From contig NZ_JAOQJS010000001.1 in NCBI RefSeq assembly GCF_025567345.1, positions 372,001 through 436,000 of the forward strand: a stretch of DNA of 64,000 nt. The letters run 5' to 3'. The translations under genes and the position numbers were made by a program. Source of the stretch: Coprococcus ammoniilyticus (GTDB taxonomy: Bacteria > Bacillota > Clostridia > Lachnospirales > Lachnospiraceae). This document shows, piece after piece, positions 34,644 through 42,424 of this stretch (positions are counted from its first letter, which is position 1; every line of letters begins with the position of its first letter). The notes beneath the pieces are model-generated. The model did not search any database, had not been told where the DNA came from, and saw only the letters and a list, made by a program, of their open reading frames with translations.

Positions 34644-34700
34644 AAAGTGTGTAGCTTATCAGCGTAAGTCCAACTTATAAGATAAGTGCACACTTTTTTT
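34644..34700 (+). terminator. Second leader terminator of the MATE gene
   Basis: AAAGTGTG, GCTTATC and TAAGT arms pair with ACTTA, GATAAG and CACACTTT, followed by seven Ts. Its apical part contains GCGTAAGTCCA (34662-34672), a 10/11 match to the loop of terminator 1. The start codon is 26 bp further on. Confidence 0.85.
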
Positions 34701-34726
34701 GTGTGAAAAAGGAGGATTAAATTAAG

Positions 34727-36094
34727 ATGGCGGAAAGTAATAAGATGAGGGAGATGCCGGTAAATAAGCTGATGGTTCAGATGGGAATACCGATGATCTT
34801 ATCGATGGCATTACAGGCGGTCTATAATATCGTGGACAGTGCATTTGTAGGAAATATGAAGGTGGGGAGTGAAGCGGCATTAAATGCACTCACACTGGTA
34901 TTTCCGGTTCAGATGCTTATGGTGGCTGTAGGAATTGGAACAGGTGTAGGAACAAATGCACTTCTTGCCATGACACTTGGACAGAGAGATGTGAAAAAAG
35001 CAGCAAGAGTTGCAGGCAACAGCTTATTTCTTGGTGGAATTATTTATGTGGTATGTCTGTTATTTGGTATCTTTGGAGTGAAAGCCTACATCTCATCACA
35101 GACCGTTGATCCGGAAGTTATCTCGATGGGAACAACATACTTGCGGATCTGCTGTGTGTTGTCCTTTGGCATTATCTTCTTTTCATTATTTGAAAAATTA
35201 TTACAGGCAACAGGACGTTCCCTTTATTCAACGATTGGTCAGGTTACGGGAGCTGTTATAAATATTATTCTTGACCCGATCATGATCTATGGTATCGGAC
35301 CTGTTCCGGAAATGGGAGTAGCGGGAGCCGCATATGCTACCGTCATAGGACAGATCGTATCTGCCGGTTTGCTTCTGGTATTTCATCTGAAGTTAAATAA
35401 GGAATTTGAACATGGAATAAAACATATGAAGCCAAGTGCCAGAACTATGAAAGAGATATATTCCATTGGTCTTCCTGCTATCATTGCACAGGCACTTATG
35501 TCAATTATGGTTTATGCGATGAATCTTATTTTAAAGTTCAATCCTTCCGCCCAGACGGCATATGGATTGTTTTATAAGGTGCAGCAGTTTGTATTGTTTC
35601 TTGCATTTGGCCTGAGAGATGCGATCACGCCGATCATAGCTTTTGCATATGGTATGGGAAGCAAAAAAAGGATCAAAGATGGAATCCGCTATGGTCTTAT
35701 TTATACCATAGCATTGATGATCCTGGGCGTTCTCATCACAGAGATTTTTCCAAATGCCTTTGCTTCGCTGTTCAATGCAGGTCAGTCAAGAGCGTATTTT
35801 ATCGGTGCAATGAGAATTATCTCGATCAGTTTTATATTTGCCGGAATCAATGTGGCATATCAGGGAATCTATCAGGCATTGAATGGCGGTCTTGAGTCGC
35901 TTGTCATATCACTTCTCAGACAGCTTGTGATCATATTGCCATTGGCAGCTATTTTTTCTTTCTTTGTAAGAAATGGTCAGATGGGTGTTTCGTTGATCTG
36001 GTGGGCGTTCCCAATTACGGAATTTGTCTCATGCTTAGTGGGATATGTATTTTTGAAGAGAATACAGAGAAACAAGGTAGAAAAATTAGGTTAA
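34727..36094 (+). CDS. MATE-family multidrug/cation efflux transporter
   Basis: 455 aa, twelve membrane helices. It exports organic cations or other drugs using a Na+ or H+ gradient. Family features: MGIPMILSMALQAVYNIVDSAFVG in helix 1, GTGVGTNALLAMTLGQRD after helix 2, and the second repeat with GLPAIIAQALMSIMVYAMN and FGLRDAITPIIAFAYG. The last segment KRIQRNKVEKLG is cytoplasmic. AAGGAGG lies 9 bp before the ATG. Its tandem-terminator leader suggests conditional read-through, perhaps induced by a substrate. A decayed second MATE gene lies at 43355. Confidence 0.95.
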   Translation: MAESNKMREMPVNKLMVQMGIPMILSMALQAVYNIVDSAFVGNMKVGSEAALNALTLVFPVQMLMVAVGIGTGVGTNALLAMTLGQRDVKKAARVAGNSLFLGGIIYVVCLLFGIFGVKAYISSQTVDPEVISMGTTYLRICCVLSFGIIFFSLFEKLLQATGRSLYSTIGQVTGAVINIILDPIMIYGIGPVPEMGVAGAAYATVIGQIVSAGLLLVFHLKLNKEFEHGIKHMKPSARTMKEIYSIGLPAIIAQALMSIMVYAMNLILKFNPSAQTAYGLFYKVQQFVLFLAFGLRDAITPIIAFAYGMGSKKRIKDGIRYGLIYTIALMILGVLITEIFPNAFASLFNAGQSRAYFIGAMRIISISFIFAGINVAYQGIYQALNGGLESLVISLLRQLVIILPLAAIFSFFVRNGQMGVSLIWWAFPITEFVSCLVGYVFLKRIQRNKVEKLG

Positions 36095-36215
36095 ACTATG
36101 AATGTGGTATCGGTAAGAGGGAAAACTGTTTTGAATTTGTTCCGTGTCTGTGCAATATGGATGAGCGGAATTCAGGACAGGTGAATGAAAAGTCTAATCC
36201 TTCAGCTTTGTAAGA

Positions 36216-36244
36216 TTGACAAAAACAATACAATGCAGTATATA
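36216..36244 (+). promoter_or_regulatory. Sigma-A promoter of the YczE-like gene
   Basis: TTGACA (36216-36221), 17-bp spacer, TATATA (36239-36244). The predicted start, near 36251, is 28 bp before a terminator hairpin. Confidence 0.75.
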
Positions 36245-36278
36245 TAGAACAATATAAATGATTGTCTCGGCGTTAAAG

Positions 36279-36334
36279 AAGACTATAGATTTTGCTGTTT
36301 CTGAACATAACAGTATGCTCTATAGTCTTTTTTA
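36279..36334 (+). terminator. Leader terminator before the YczE-like gene
   Basis: AAGACTATAGA / TCTATAGTCTT with an inner CTGTT/AACAG hairpin and a run of Ts. It lies between the promoter at 36216 and the start codon at 36366, so the gene is probably attenuated. Confidence 0.85.
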
Positions 36335-36365
36335 TTTATGTAATTACAGAAGATGGAGGAAGAAC

Positions 36366-36965
36366 ATGATGTCATCAAAGAATTGGTTGAAAAAAATAGT
36401 GATAATTATAGTAGGTTCTGTTATTGCAGCTTATGGAATCACACTTGCCTTGTATGCGGGATTTGGAGGTGCAACACTTGCAGTTTTGTGGCAGGGTATT
36501 TCAGAAACATTTCATATAAGTATCGGAATGGCTTCGTTTGTTGTAGCTGTTGTGATGATCTTATTTGCGGCTATTTATGACAGGTCGCAGATTCATATAG
36601 GAACATTTTTGTATCAGGTTGTGTACAGTGGGTGTGTGGATTTGTTTGCAAAATGCCATATATACAGCAAATATATGTGGATAAATTTCTTCATTATGCT
36701 GGCAGGGGTGATCTTATTTGCAGTTGGAACAGGTTTGTATGCATCTGCATCTCTTGGCAGAGGTTCTTATGAAGCAGTAACCTTTGCATTGGCAGAGAAA
36801 AATAACTGGCAGGTTAAGATCGTTCGTATGATATTAGATATTTTAATGGTCGTGACAGGCGTGCTTTTGGGAGGAAAGTTTGGAGCATGTACGATCATCA
36901 CAGTTATAATTTCAGGACCGGTTATACAATTTACAAATGGCAAGGCAAAGCAGATTTTGATCTAG
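36366..36965 (+). CDS. YczE/YitT-type integral membrane protein
   Basis: 199 aa with five to six hydrophobic helices. The pattern KIVIIIVGSVIAAYGITLALYAGFGGATLAVLWQGIS, TGLYASASLGRGSYEAVTFAL and VRMILDILMVVTGVLLGGKFG matches the YczE-like family of unknown transport function, often found near drug-resistance genes. ATG 36366 follows GGAGGAAGAAC; an upstream in-frame ATG (36258) would place the terminator inside the gene and is rejected. It follows the MATE gene, but has its own promoter and leader. Confidence 0.85.
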   Translation: MMSSKNWLKKIVIIIVGSVIAAYGITLALYAGFGGATLAVLWQGISETFHISIGMASFVVAVVMILFAAIYDRSQIHIGTFLYQVVYSGCVDLFAKCHIYSKYMWINFFIMLAGVILFAVGTGLYASASLGRGSYEAVTFALAEKNNWQVKIVRMILDILMVVTGVLLGGKFGACTIITVIISGPVIQFTNGKAKQILI

Positions 36966-36974
36966 CAGACAGCA

Positions 36975-37104
36975 ATGCTATATATCGAATGGGTGTTACC
37001 GTTCAGGTTAATCTGACTTTTGAACTTGCCTGGAAAGTATTGCAGGTTTTACAGATCTTGAGGAGACATTGCAGGAAAAACTTATAGAAGTAGATGAGTG
37101 GTAA
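36975..37104 (+). pseudogene. Remnant of an HI0074-like nucleotidyltransferase-associated protein
   Basis: After the YczE-like stop, one frame reads YRMGVTVQVNLTFELAWKVLQ, like the QRFEFTYELAWK motif of HI0074/HEPN proteins that pair with MNT nucleotidyltransferases. The next lines only make sense after a frameshift (DLEETLQEKLIEVDEW then TAA at 37102). There is no start codon or ribosome site. I take it as a short decayed fragment; the similarity is by eye only. Confidence 0.35.
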
Positions 37105-37150
37105 TCGTCTTTAATAAACTCCGGTTTGCAATAGTGAAATGAATAAGTCC

Positions 37151-37179
37151 TTGCACAAACACCCTGCATAAGGTAAAAT
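37151..37179 (+). promoter_or_regulatory. Sigma-A promoter of the thi operon
   Basis: TTGCAC (37151-37156), 17-bp spacer, TAAAAT (37174-37179). Predicted start near 37186, giving a leader of about 157 nt before thiS. Confidence 0.65.
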
Positions 37180-37195
37180 GATTTCATATGAATAT

Positions 37196-37235
37196 TTGTG
37201 AACTGGGGGCACCACTTTTCACAAGGAAGATAACA
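37196..37235 (+). promoter_or_regulatory. Upstream leader hairpin of the thi operon
   Basis: TTGTGAA (37196-37202) and TTCACAA (37218-37224) enclose a 15-nt loop with GGCACC (37208-37213). That loop is complementary to GGTGCC (37269-37274) in the 3' arm of the following terminator, so it could form an antiterminator. No CTGAGA or other TPP riboswitch core is present. Confidence 0.45.
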
Positions 37236-37279
37236 GGCGCCGGATCATACGTTATGGTTGTATGATCCGGTGCCTTTTT
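37236..37279 (+). terminator. Attenuator-like terminator of the thi operon
   Basis: A 15-bp stem GGCGCCGGATCATAC / GTATGATCCGGTGCC (one G-U) followed by TTTTT, 57 bp after the thi promoter and 65 bp before thiS. A small hairpin ACAGG-GCATATG-TCCTGT lies after it. Confidence 0.9.
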
Positions 37280-37343
37280 GTGTTACAGGGCATATGTCCT
37301 GTAGTGCAGAAAATGTGTAATTATGAAAGATAGGAGAACATAC

Positions 37344-37538
37344 ATGGTAAAAATCAATGGTGAAGAAAAAGAGATTGCCGGTAAGAATCTTCTGGAATAT
37401 TTGAAGGAAGCCGGATTTGAGCCGGAACGTGTCGTTGTAGAACGGAATCTCGACATTATTCCAAAAGATGAACTTGGCAATACGATCATTCAGGATGAAG
37501 ATGTGATCGAAGTATTACGATTTGTTGGCGGAGGTTGA
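37344..37538 (+). CDS. thiS: Sulfur carrier protein ThiS
   Basis: 64 aa ubiquitin-like carrier which, as a C-terminal thiocarboxylate, donates sulfur to the thiamine thiazole ring. It opens MVKINGEEKEIAGKNLLEYL and ends DVIEVLRFVGGG; the terminal Gly-Gly is the site of adenylation by ThiF. ATG 37344 is 7 bp after AGGAGA; the earlier ATG at 37323 has no site. First gene of thiSFGHE. Confidence 0.93.
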   Translation: MVKINGEEKEIAGKNLLEYLKEAGFEPERVVVERNLDIIPKDELGNTIIQDEDVIEVLRFVGGG

Positions 37539-37541
37539 GAC

Positions 37542-38195
37542 ATGACAGAGATGCAGAAGAAAATGCAGGAGCTGATCTCACAGGAAGAACTGGATCGTGC
37601 ATTTGATGCAAGATTTCCGAAAGAGATGCAGGTAAAGTTACGTGCGGCGAAGGTGGCTGTTGCAGGTATCGGTGGACTGGGGTCAAATATTGCAGTCATG
37701 CTTGCGAGAAGTGGCGTCGGACATTTGCTTCTGGTGGATTTCGATGTGGTGGATGTGACGAATCTCAATCGTCAGATGTACTTTATATCCCAGCTCGGGA
37801 AGCCGAAGACGGAAGCCCTGCTCGAAACCCTGTATCAGATCAATCCATATCTGACGTATGAGACAGTGCAGACGAAAGTAACCCCGGACAATGTAAAGGA
37901 ATTATTCGGTGGATATCCGATCGTGTGTGAAGCATTTGACAAACCGGATCAGAAGGCAATGCTGGTGCGTGAACTACTGATGCAGTGTCCGGATGCAACT
38001 GTTGTATCAGGAAATGGCATGGCAGGGTATGCAGATACGAATGCGATAAAAACGCGCCAGATGATGCGCCGCCTGTATGTGTGCGGAGATCAGAGCACTG
38101 ATGTCGGCGACGGTATAGGACTCATCGCTCCGCGGGTAGCTGCCTGCGCAGCTCATGAAGCAAACAAAGTATTACAGCTGATTATGGAAAATTAA
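37542..38195 (+). CDS. thiF: ThiS adenylyltransferase ThiF
   Basis: 217 aa E1-like enzyme that activates the ThiS C-terminus with ATP. The nucleotide-binding loop is VAVAGIGGLGSNIAVMLARSGVG, followed by VDFDVVDVTNLNRQMYF; the C-terminal zinc cysteines are few (CGDQ, CAAHE), so this is the short ThiF family 2 as found with thiS in Clostridia. It starts 3 bp after thiS, so translation is probably coupled. Confidence 0.93.
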   Translation: MTEMQKKMQELISQEELDRAFDARFPKEMQVKLRAAKVAVAGIGGLGSNIAVMLARSGVGHLLLVDFDVVDVTNLNRQMYFISQLGKPKTEALLETLYQINPYLTYETVQTKVTPDNVKELFGGYPIVCEAFDKPDQKAMLVRELLMQCPDATVVSGNGMAGYADTNAIKTRQMMRRLYVCGDQSTDVGDGIGLIAPRVAACAAHEANKVLQLIMEN

Positions 38196-38206
38196 AAGGA
38201 GACAAC

Positions 38207-38971
38207 ATGGAAGATAAATTCATCTTAGACGGCAAGGAATTCAAGAGCCGTTTCATTTTAGGATCAGGCAAATACAACCTGAATCTGATCAAGGCAGCAG
38301 TCGAACAGGGAGGGGCAGAGATCATCACCCTTGCATTACGACGTGCAAATACACAGGAAAGTGAGAATATTCTGGACTATATTCCGGAAGGAGTTACCCT
38401 GCTTCCGAATACTTCCGGTGCAAGAAATGCCGAAGAGGCTGTCCGCATCGCAAGACTTAGCCGGGCAATGGGCTGCGGCAATTTTGTAAAGGTAGAGATC
38501 ATGCGTGATGCAAAATACCTCTTCCCGGATAATTATGAGACTGTGAAAGCAACCGAGATCCTTGCAAAGGAAGGCTTCGTGGTACTGCCATATATGAATC
38601 CGGATTTAAATGTAGCAAGGGATCTTCAGAATGCAGGTGCGGCTGCTGTTATGCCGCTTGCAGCACCGATTGGAAGTAATAAGGGGCTTGCAACAAAGAC
38701 TATGATCCAGGTATTGATCGATGAGATCGACCTGCCGATCATCGTGGATGCCGGCATCGGAAAACCATCTCAGGCATGTGAAGCGATGGAAATGGGTGCG
38801 GCTGCGATCATGGCAAATACAGCCATTGCAACAGCAGGTGATGTACCGGAGATGGCAGCAGCATTTAAACTTGCGATCGAAGCAGGAAGAAAAGCATACC
38901 TGACCGGAATGGGTCGTGTCCTTGCAAGAGGCGGAAGTGCTTCCGATCCTTTGACAGGTTTCTTGCGTTAG
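38207..38971 (+). CDS. thiG: Thiazole synthase ThiG
   Basis: 254 aa TIM-barrel enzyme that forms the thiazole phosphate from deoxyxylulose phosphate, dehydroglycine and ThiS thiocarboxylate. It has FKSRFILGSGKYN, TLALRRANTQ (with the lysine/arginine-rich substrate loop), LLPNTSGARNAEEAVRIARL, VMPLAAPIGSNKGL and VDAGIGKPSQACEAMEMGA. AAAGGAGA precedes the ATG. Partner of ThiH, encoded next. Confidence 0.96.
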   Translation: MEDKFILDGKEFKSRFILGSGKYNLNLIKAAVEQGGAEIITLALRRANTQESENILDYIPEGVTLLPNTSGARNAEEAVRIARLSRAMGCGNFVKVEIMRDAKYLFPDNYETVKATEILAKEGFVVLPYMNPDLNVARDLQNAGAAAVMPLAAPIGSNKGLATKTMIQVLIDEIDLPIIVDAGIGKPSQACEAMEMGAAAIMANTAIATAGDVPEMAAAFKLAIEAGRKAYLTGMGRVLARGGSASDPLTGFLR

Positions 38972-38984
38972 GAGGCAGTCGGAA

Positions 38985-40244
38985 ATGAACGAAGAAAATC
39001 AAGTATATTTTGTTGACAGTGACAAGCTTCCACAGGAAGCGCTAGCGCGCAAGCATCGTTTGGAACAGGATGCATCGTTCCGGACAAATCATATGGAATA
39101 TATGGAAGGCATGCAGGTGATCGATTCGGATATCAAGGACAAAGTACTTGCGGCTATGGATGCATATGACTATGATTCCTATACTGCGGCAGATGTAGAA
39201 CGTGCGCTGTCACATGAGAGCTGTACGATCGAGGACTTTAAGGCATTGCTGTCACCGGTAGCAGCACCATATCTGGAACAGATGGCAAGGAAAGCAGAGG
39301 AGATCACGAAGAATCATTTTGGAAATACGGTCTATATCTTCACACCGCTTTATATTGCAAACTATTGCCAGAACTACTGTATTTACTGTGGCTTCAACTG
39401 TTATAACAACATCCGCCGGAAGAAGTTGACGATGGAGGAGATCGAGCATGAGATGCAGGTTATTGCGCATACCGGCATGGAAGAAATTCTGATCCTGACA
39501 GGCGAGAGCCGGGTATATTCGGATGTTACATATATCGGGGAAGCGGTGAAGATTGCAAGAAAATATTTTAAGAATATTGGAATCGAGATCTACCCGGTAA
39601 ATGTGGATGAATACAAATATCTGCATGAATGTGGTGTTGATTATGTGACTGTTTTTCAGGAGACATACAACACGGACAAATACGAGACCTTACATCTGAT
39701 GGGACACAAGCGCGTCTGGCCATATCGTTTTGATGCGCAGGAGCGTGCGCTGATGGGCGGCATGCGTGGAGCCGGATTTTCAGCACTTCTGGGACTGGAT
39801 GATTTCAGAAAGGATGCACTGGCAACGGCACTTCATGTCTATTATATCAACCGCAAATATCCACATGCAGAATTATCATTGAGTTGTCCGCGCCTGCGTC
39901 CGATCGTGAATAATGAGAAGATCAATCCAAGGGATGTAGGTGAGAAGGAGCTCTGTCAGGTGCTCTGTGCATATCGGATGTTCCTGCCGTTTGTCGGAAT
40001 CACGGTATCGAGCCGTGAAAGCGCAACATTCCGAAACGGAATCGCAAAGATCTGTGCAACAAAGGTTTCTGCCGGAGTATCGACCGGAATCGGTGATCAT
40101 GAGGAGAAATACGAAGGTAAGGAAGATGCGGATGTAGGAGATGAGCAGTTCGAGATCAACGATGATCGTTCCTTTACATCCATGTATCAGGATATGGAGA
40201 AGGGCGGCTTGCAGCCGGTCTTAAACGATTATATCTATGTGTAA
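38985..40244 (+). CDS. thiH: 2-iminoacetate synthase ThiH
   Basis: 419 aa radical-SAM enzyme that cleaves tyrosine to dehydroglycine for the thiazole ring. The cluster motif is CQNYCIYCGF (Cys128, Cys132, Cys135). NNIRRKKLTMEEIEHE and GESRVYSDVTYIGEAVKI lie after it, and the C-terminal half has the ThiH-type SCPRLRPI. It uses oxygen-sensitive chemistry, as expected of an anaerobe, in place of the ThiO oxidase. Its stop overlaps the thiE start by 8 bp. Confidence 0.96.
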   Translation: MNEENQVYFVDSDKLPQEALARKHRLEQDASFRTNHMEYMEGMQVIDSDIKDKVLAAMDAYDYDSYTAADVERALSHESCTIEDFKALLSPVAAPYLEQMARKAEEITKNHFGNTVYIFTPLYIANYCQNYCIYCGFNCYNNIRRKKLTMEEIEHEMQVIAHTGMEEILILTGESRVYSDVTYIGEAVKIARKYFKNIGIEIYPVNVDEYKYLHECGVDYVTVFQETYNTDKYETLHLMGHKRVWPYRFDAQERALMGGMRGAGFSALLGLDDFRKDALATALHVYYINRKYPHAELSLSCPRLRPIVNNEKINPRDVGEKELCQVLCAYRMFLPFVGITVSSRESATFRNGIAKICATKVSAGVSTGIGDHEEKYEGKEDADVGDEQFEINDDRSFTSMYQDMEKGGLQPVLNDYIYV

Positions 40245-40818
40245 ATGTTATGAGCACGCGATTGTGATCACCAATCGCGCGCTGGTAAACGGAGATTTTC
40301 TGGAACAGCTTCAAAAGGTCGCTCAGGTGCATCCGCATGCATTGATCCTGCGGGAAAAAGACTTGCCGGATATAGAATATGAGAAGCTTGCAGCGAAGGT
40401 TTTAGAAATATACAGAACGGCAGGCGTACCTGTCTTTCTGCATTCCAGAATGGAGATTGCAGCACGGCTTGGCTGTGAGAATATTCATTTGTCGATTCCT
40501 GTGTTGCAGGATTTGTCAGATGTCTGGCGTGATGCACTGACAACGAATTTTAAAGAGATCAGTGTGTCCTGTCACAGCATGGAGGATGTCGAGCTTGCAG
40601 TTAAGAGCGGAGCGACACAGATCGTGCTTGGAACGATATTTGAGACAGAATGTAAGAAAGGGCTGAAGGGCAGAGGACTGGAATTCGTTCGTGAGATCTG
40701 TGCGAATTGTCCGGTCCCGGTATATGCGATCGGTGGTATCAATGAAGAACGCCTGCCGCAGGTGATGGAAGCCGGTGCGGCAGGCGGTTGTATGATGTCC
40801 GGATTTATGCGGATGTAG
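40237..40818 (+). CDS. thiE: Thiamine phosphate synthase ThiE
   Basis: 193 aa TIM-barrel enzyme that joins the pyrimidine pyrophosphate and the thiazole phosphate. Visible features are ILREKDLPDIEYEKLA, ARLGCENIHLSIPVLQD, SVSCHSMEDVELAVKSGATQIVLGTIFET and PVYAIGGINEERLPQVMEAGAAGGCMMSG. Its length is a little under the 205-220 aa usual for ThiE. The ATG lies inside the end of thiH (8-bp overlap). Its 3' end overlaps the convergent acetyltransferase gene by 14 bp, and no terminator is seen. thiC, thiD and thiM are not in the window. Confidence 0.9.
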   Translation: MCKCYEHAIVITNRALVNGDFLEQLQKVAQVHPHALILREKDLPDIEYEKLAAKVLEIYRTAGVPVFLHSRMEIAARLGCENIHLSIPVLQDLSDVWRDALTTNFKEISVSCHSMEDVELAVKSGATQIVLGTIFETECKKGLKGRGLEFVREICANCPVPVYAIGGINEERLPQVMEAGAAGGCMMSGFMRM

Positions 40819-41392
40819 GGAGATATGCCATGGTATACAGCGTGATATCATGTGCTATCTTCTTCTCGGCAGTTTTCGTCATGCCGCAATGTTCGTATTT
40901 GACAACCTTTTGGATGTTGTCGGTGTCAAGAATGCAGGGGCAGCCACGTTTGGCGGCTTCTGCAAATGGCGGCTCCAGAACCTTCTTCATGAAGCCCTGT
41001 CCCTGGTAAGCCTGTAAGACGACTACCATCGAGACGGCGATATAATCTTTTTCTTTGCGGTATAATTTCTTATATTGCTCGTTTGATCCGGTTGCGATAT
41101 TTAATAATGATTTAAATGGTATCTCGCGCAGCATTCTCCGGATCATATGCAGAGCAGGTCCGAGGGGCTGTCTGGTATTCTTATCCCAGTATGCGAGGAA
41201 GCCTTCATATTTTTCGGAGGTTGTATATAACGTACCCATCCGGTAATAGAATTCAGTAATGATCTCGAAAGATTTGACGAGGTCATCATGTGGAATCGTT
41301 TCTGCGATTCCGGGAGATGCGGCAAATGCTTCCCCGATCAGTCTGCTGTATTTTTCTATATCTTCTGTTGACCAGTTCTCAATCTTTATCAT
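40805..41392 (-). CDS. GNAT-family N-acetyltransferase
   Basis: 195 aa. It begins MIKIENWSTEDIEKYSRLIGEAF. The acetyl-CoA loop reads VVVLQAYQGQGFMKKVLEPPFAEAAKRGCPCILDTDN (motif A, QGQGFM), followed by YEHCGMTKTAEKKI as motif B. Substrate unknown. Its ATG (41392) faces the TetR gene, and the 325-bp divergent space holds two palindromes that could control both. Its 3' end overlaps thiE. Confidence 0.88.
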   Translation of the reverse strand: MIKIENWSTEDIEKYSRLIGEAFAASPGIAETIPHDDLVKSFEIITEFYYRMGTLYTTSEKYEGFLAYWDKNTRQPLGPALHMIRRMLREIPFKSLLNIATGSNEQYKKLYRKEKDYIAVSMVVVLQAYQGQGFMKKVLEPPFAEAAKRGCPCILDTDNIQKVVKYEHCGMTKTAEKKIAHDITLYTMAYLPTSA

Positions 41393-41543
41393 GTTTTACC
41401 TCCAAAATTTCCTTTCAATATGTTTGAAAAGTCAGCATGATTTTCCATAATCTGAAAGTTTGCTGTTTTTTACTTCACATATCGTTCGTTTAATGTATTC
41501 TAAAAAATAATATCTCTGCAAACACATAATATTATATTAATAA

Positions 41544-41565
41544 AATATGAGTTATAACTCATATT
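41544..41565. promoter_or_regulatory. Palindrome in the GNAT-TetR intergenic region (site 1)
   Basis: A perfect 22-bp palindrome with core ATGAGT-TATA-ACTCAT. A second, similar site lies at 41614. Spacing and symmetry suit a TetR-family dimer. Confidence 0.6.
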
Positions 41566-41613
41566 ATGTATGGCTGTAGAATATCACGCCGGGATTTTGC
41601 TGTCAATAGAAAT

Positions 41614-41629
41614 GTGAGTATATACTCAT
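41614..41629. promoter_or_regulatory. Palindrome next to the TetR promoter (site 2)
   Basis: GTGAGT-ATAT-ACTCAT, with a 14-bp perfect core TGAGTATATACTCA. It ends 6 bp before the -35 box of the tetR-like promoter, so it is placed for autoregulation. Confidence 0.6.
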
Positions 41630-41635
41630 GTTTTA

Positions 41636-41664
41636 TTGACTTTATTTTTTTATATGCTTATACT
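41636..41664 (+). promoter_or_regulatory. Sigma-A promoter of the TetR gene
   Basis: TTGACT (41636-41641), 17-bp spacer, TATACT (41659-41664). Predicted start near 41671. The rest of the 325-bp gap is AT-rich with no coding evidence. Confidence 0.75.
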
Positions 41665-41717
41665 GGAAACAGTAAAACTATATGAACGGAATTGTTTTTT
41701 ACATAAAGGAGTAACAC

Positions 41718-42338
41718 ATGCCGGAAGAAATTCGTATCCCAAAACAGAAAAGAAGTATTGAGAAAAAAGAAGCACTGAAGAAAGCGGCGGTCGAGCTGTT
41801 CTCGACAAAAGGGTTTCATAACACCAGCAGCAATGAAATCGCAAAGAAAGCAAATGTGTCGATCGGGACATTTTACAGTTATTTTGTTGATAAGAAGTCG
41901 TTATATGAGGAATTGATCACGGATCTTTATAATGAATCTTTGCAGGAGATCACGATCATGGATGTGTCCGGGTTCACATCTCCGCGAGAATTTGTCAGAA
42001 AATACGTTGCTCTGATCCTACATAATCATGAATACATGACAGCATTCCAGAAGGAGATATCCGCCTTGTCCCTGCAGTATGATGACTTGCACGAACTGGA
42101 AGCAAGGGCGCGCGCGGGTGCATTTCGGACATTTTTCTCACTGCTTGAGACAAATAAAAAAATGCTCAGAATCTCTGATCTAAAGACCACATCCCTGATC
42201 CTTCAATGTGCATTGGAGTCCGTTGTGCATGAGGTGACCTTCTATGAAAATGACTATGATAAAGAAAAAGTCATCGATGAGCTTACGGATCTGATCTGCC
42301 GATATTGTATTGCAGATGAATATGATAAGAAAATGTAA
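41718..42338 (+). CDS. TetR/AcrR-family transcriptional regulator
   Basis: 206 aa. The N-terminal helix-turn-helix is KRSIEKKEALKKAAVELFSTKGFHNTSSNEIAKKANVSIGTFYSYFVDKKSLYEELI, which here spans residues 13-60. The remaining helical domain binds an unknown ligand and has several acidic and aromatic residues. AAAGGAG precedes the ATG. It likely represses itself through the two ATGAGT/ACTCAT palindromes and perhaps also the hydrolase gene downstream, whose promoter carries GTTAG-N6-CTAAC. Confidence 0.92.
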   Translation: MPEEIRIPKQKRSIEKKEALKKAAVELFSTKGFHNTSSNEIAKKANVSIGTFYSYFVDKKSLYEELITDLYNESLQEITIMDVSGFTSPREFVRKYVALILHNHEYMTAFQKEISALSLQYDDLHELEARARAGAFRTFFSLLETNKKMLRISDLKTTSLILQCALESVVHEVTFYENDYDKEKVIDELTDLICRYCIADEYDKKM

Positions 42339-42384
42339 GAAAGTGTGGAATCTGGCAGTCATTTAGAGTATACTGTCCATGGAT

Positions 42385-42400
42385 GTTAGAATATACTAAC
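42385..42400. promoter_or_regulatory. Palindromic operator GTTAG-N6-CTAAC (site 2)
   Basis: GTTAGAATATACTAAC, located 25 bp before the hydrolase start codon and 10 bp after a TATACT -10 candidate (42369-42374). A further half site GTTAG follows at 42405. Same pattern as at 32534 and 54730. Confidence 0.55.
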
Positions 42401-42424
42401 TTGTGTTAGAGACAGGAGAATAAC

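Noticed and set aside
34579..34700. Guanidine-II (mini-ykkC) or ANTAR-type tandem hairpins
   Set aside because: Mini-ykkC hairpins are short with ACGR loops and ANTAR targets have six-base loops; the loops here are about 13 nt with GCGTAARTCCA.
37140..37345. TPP riboswitch before thiS
   Set aside because: I looked for CTGAGA and the TGATCTGGATAATGCC-like core on the plus strand and found neither.
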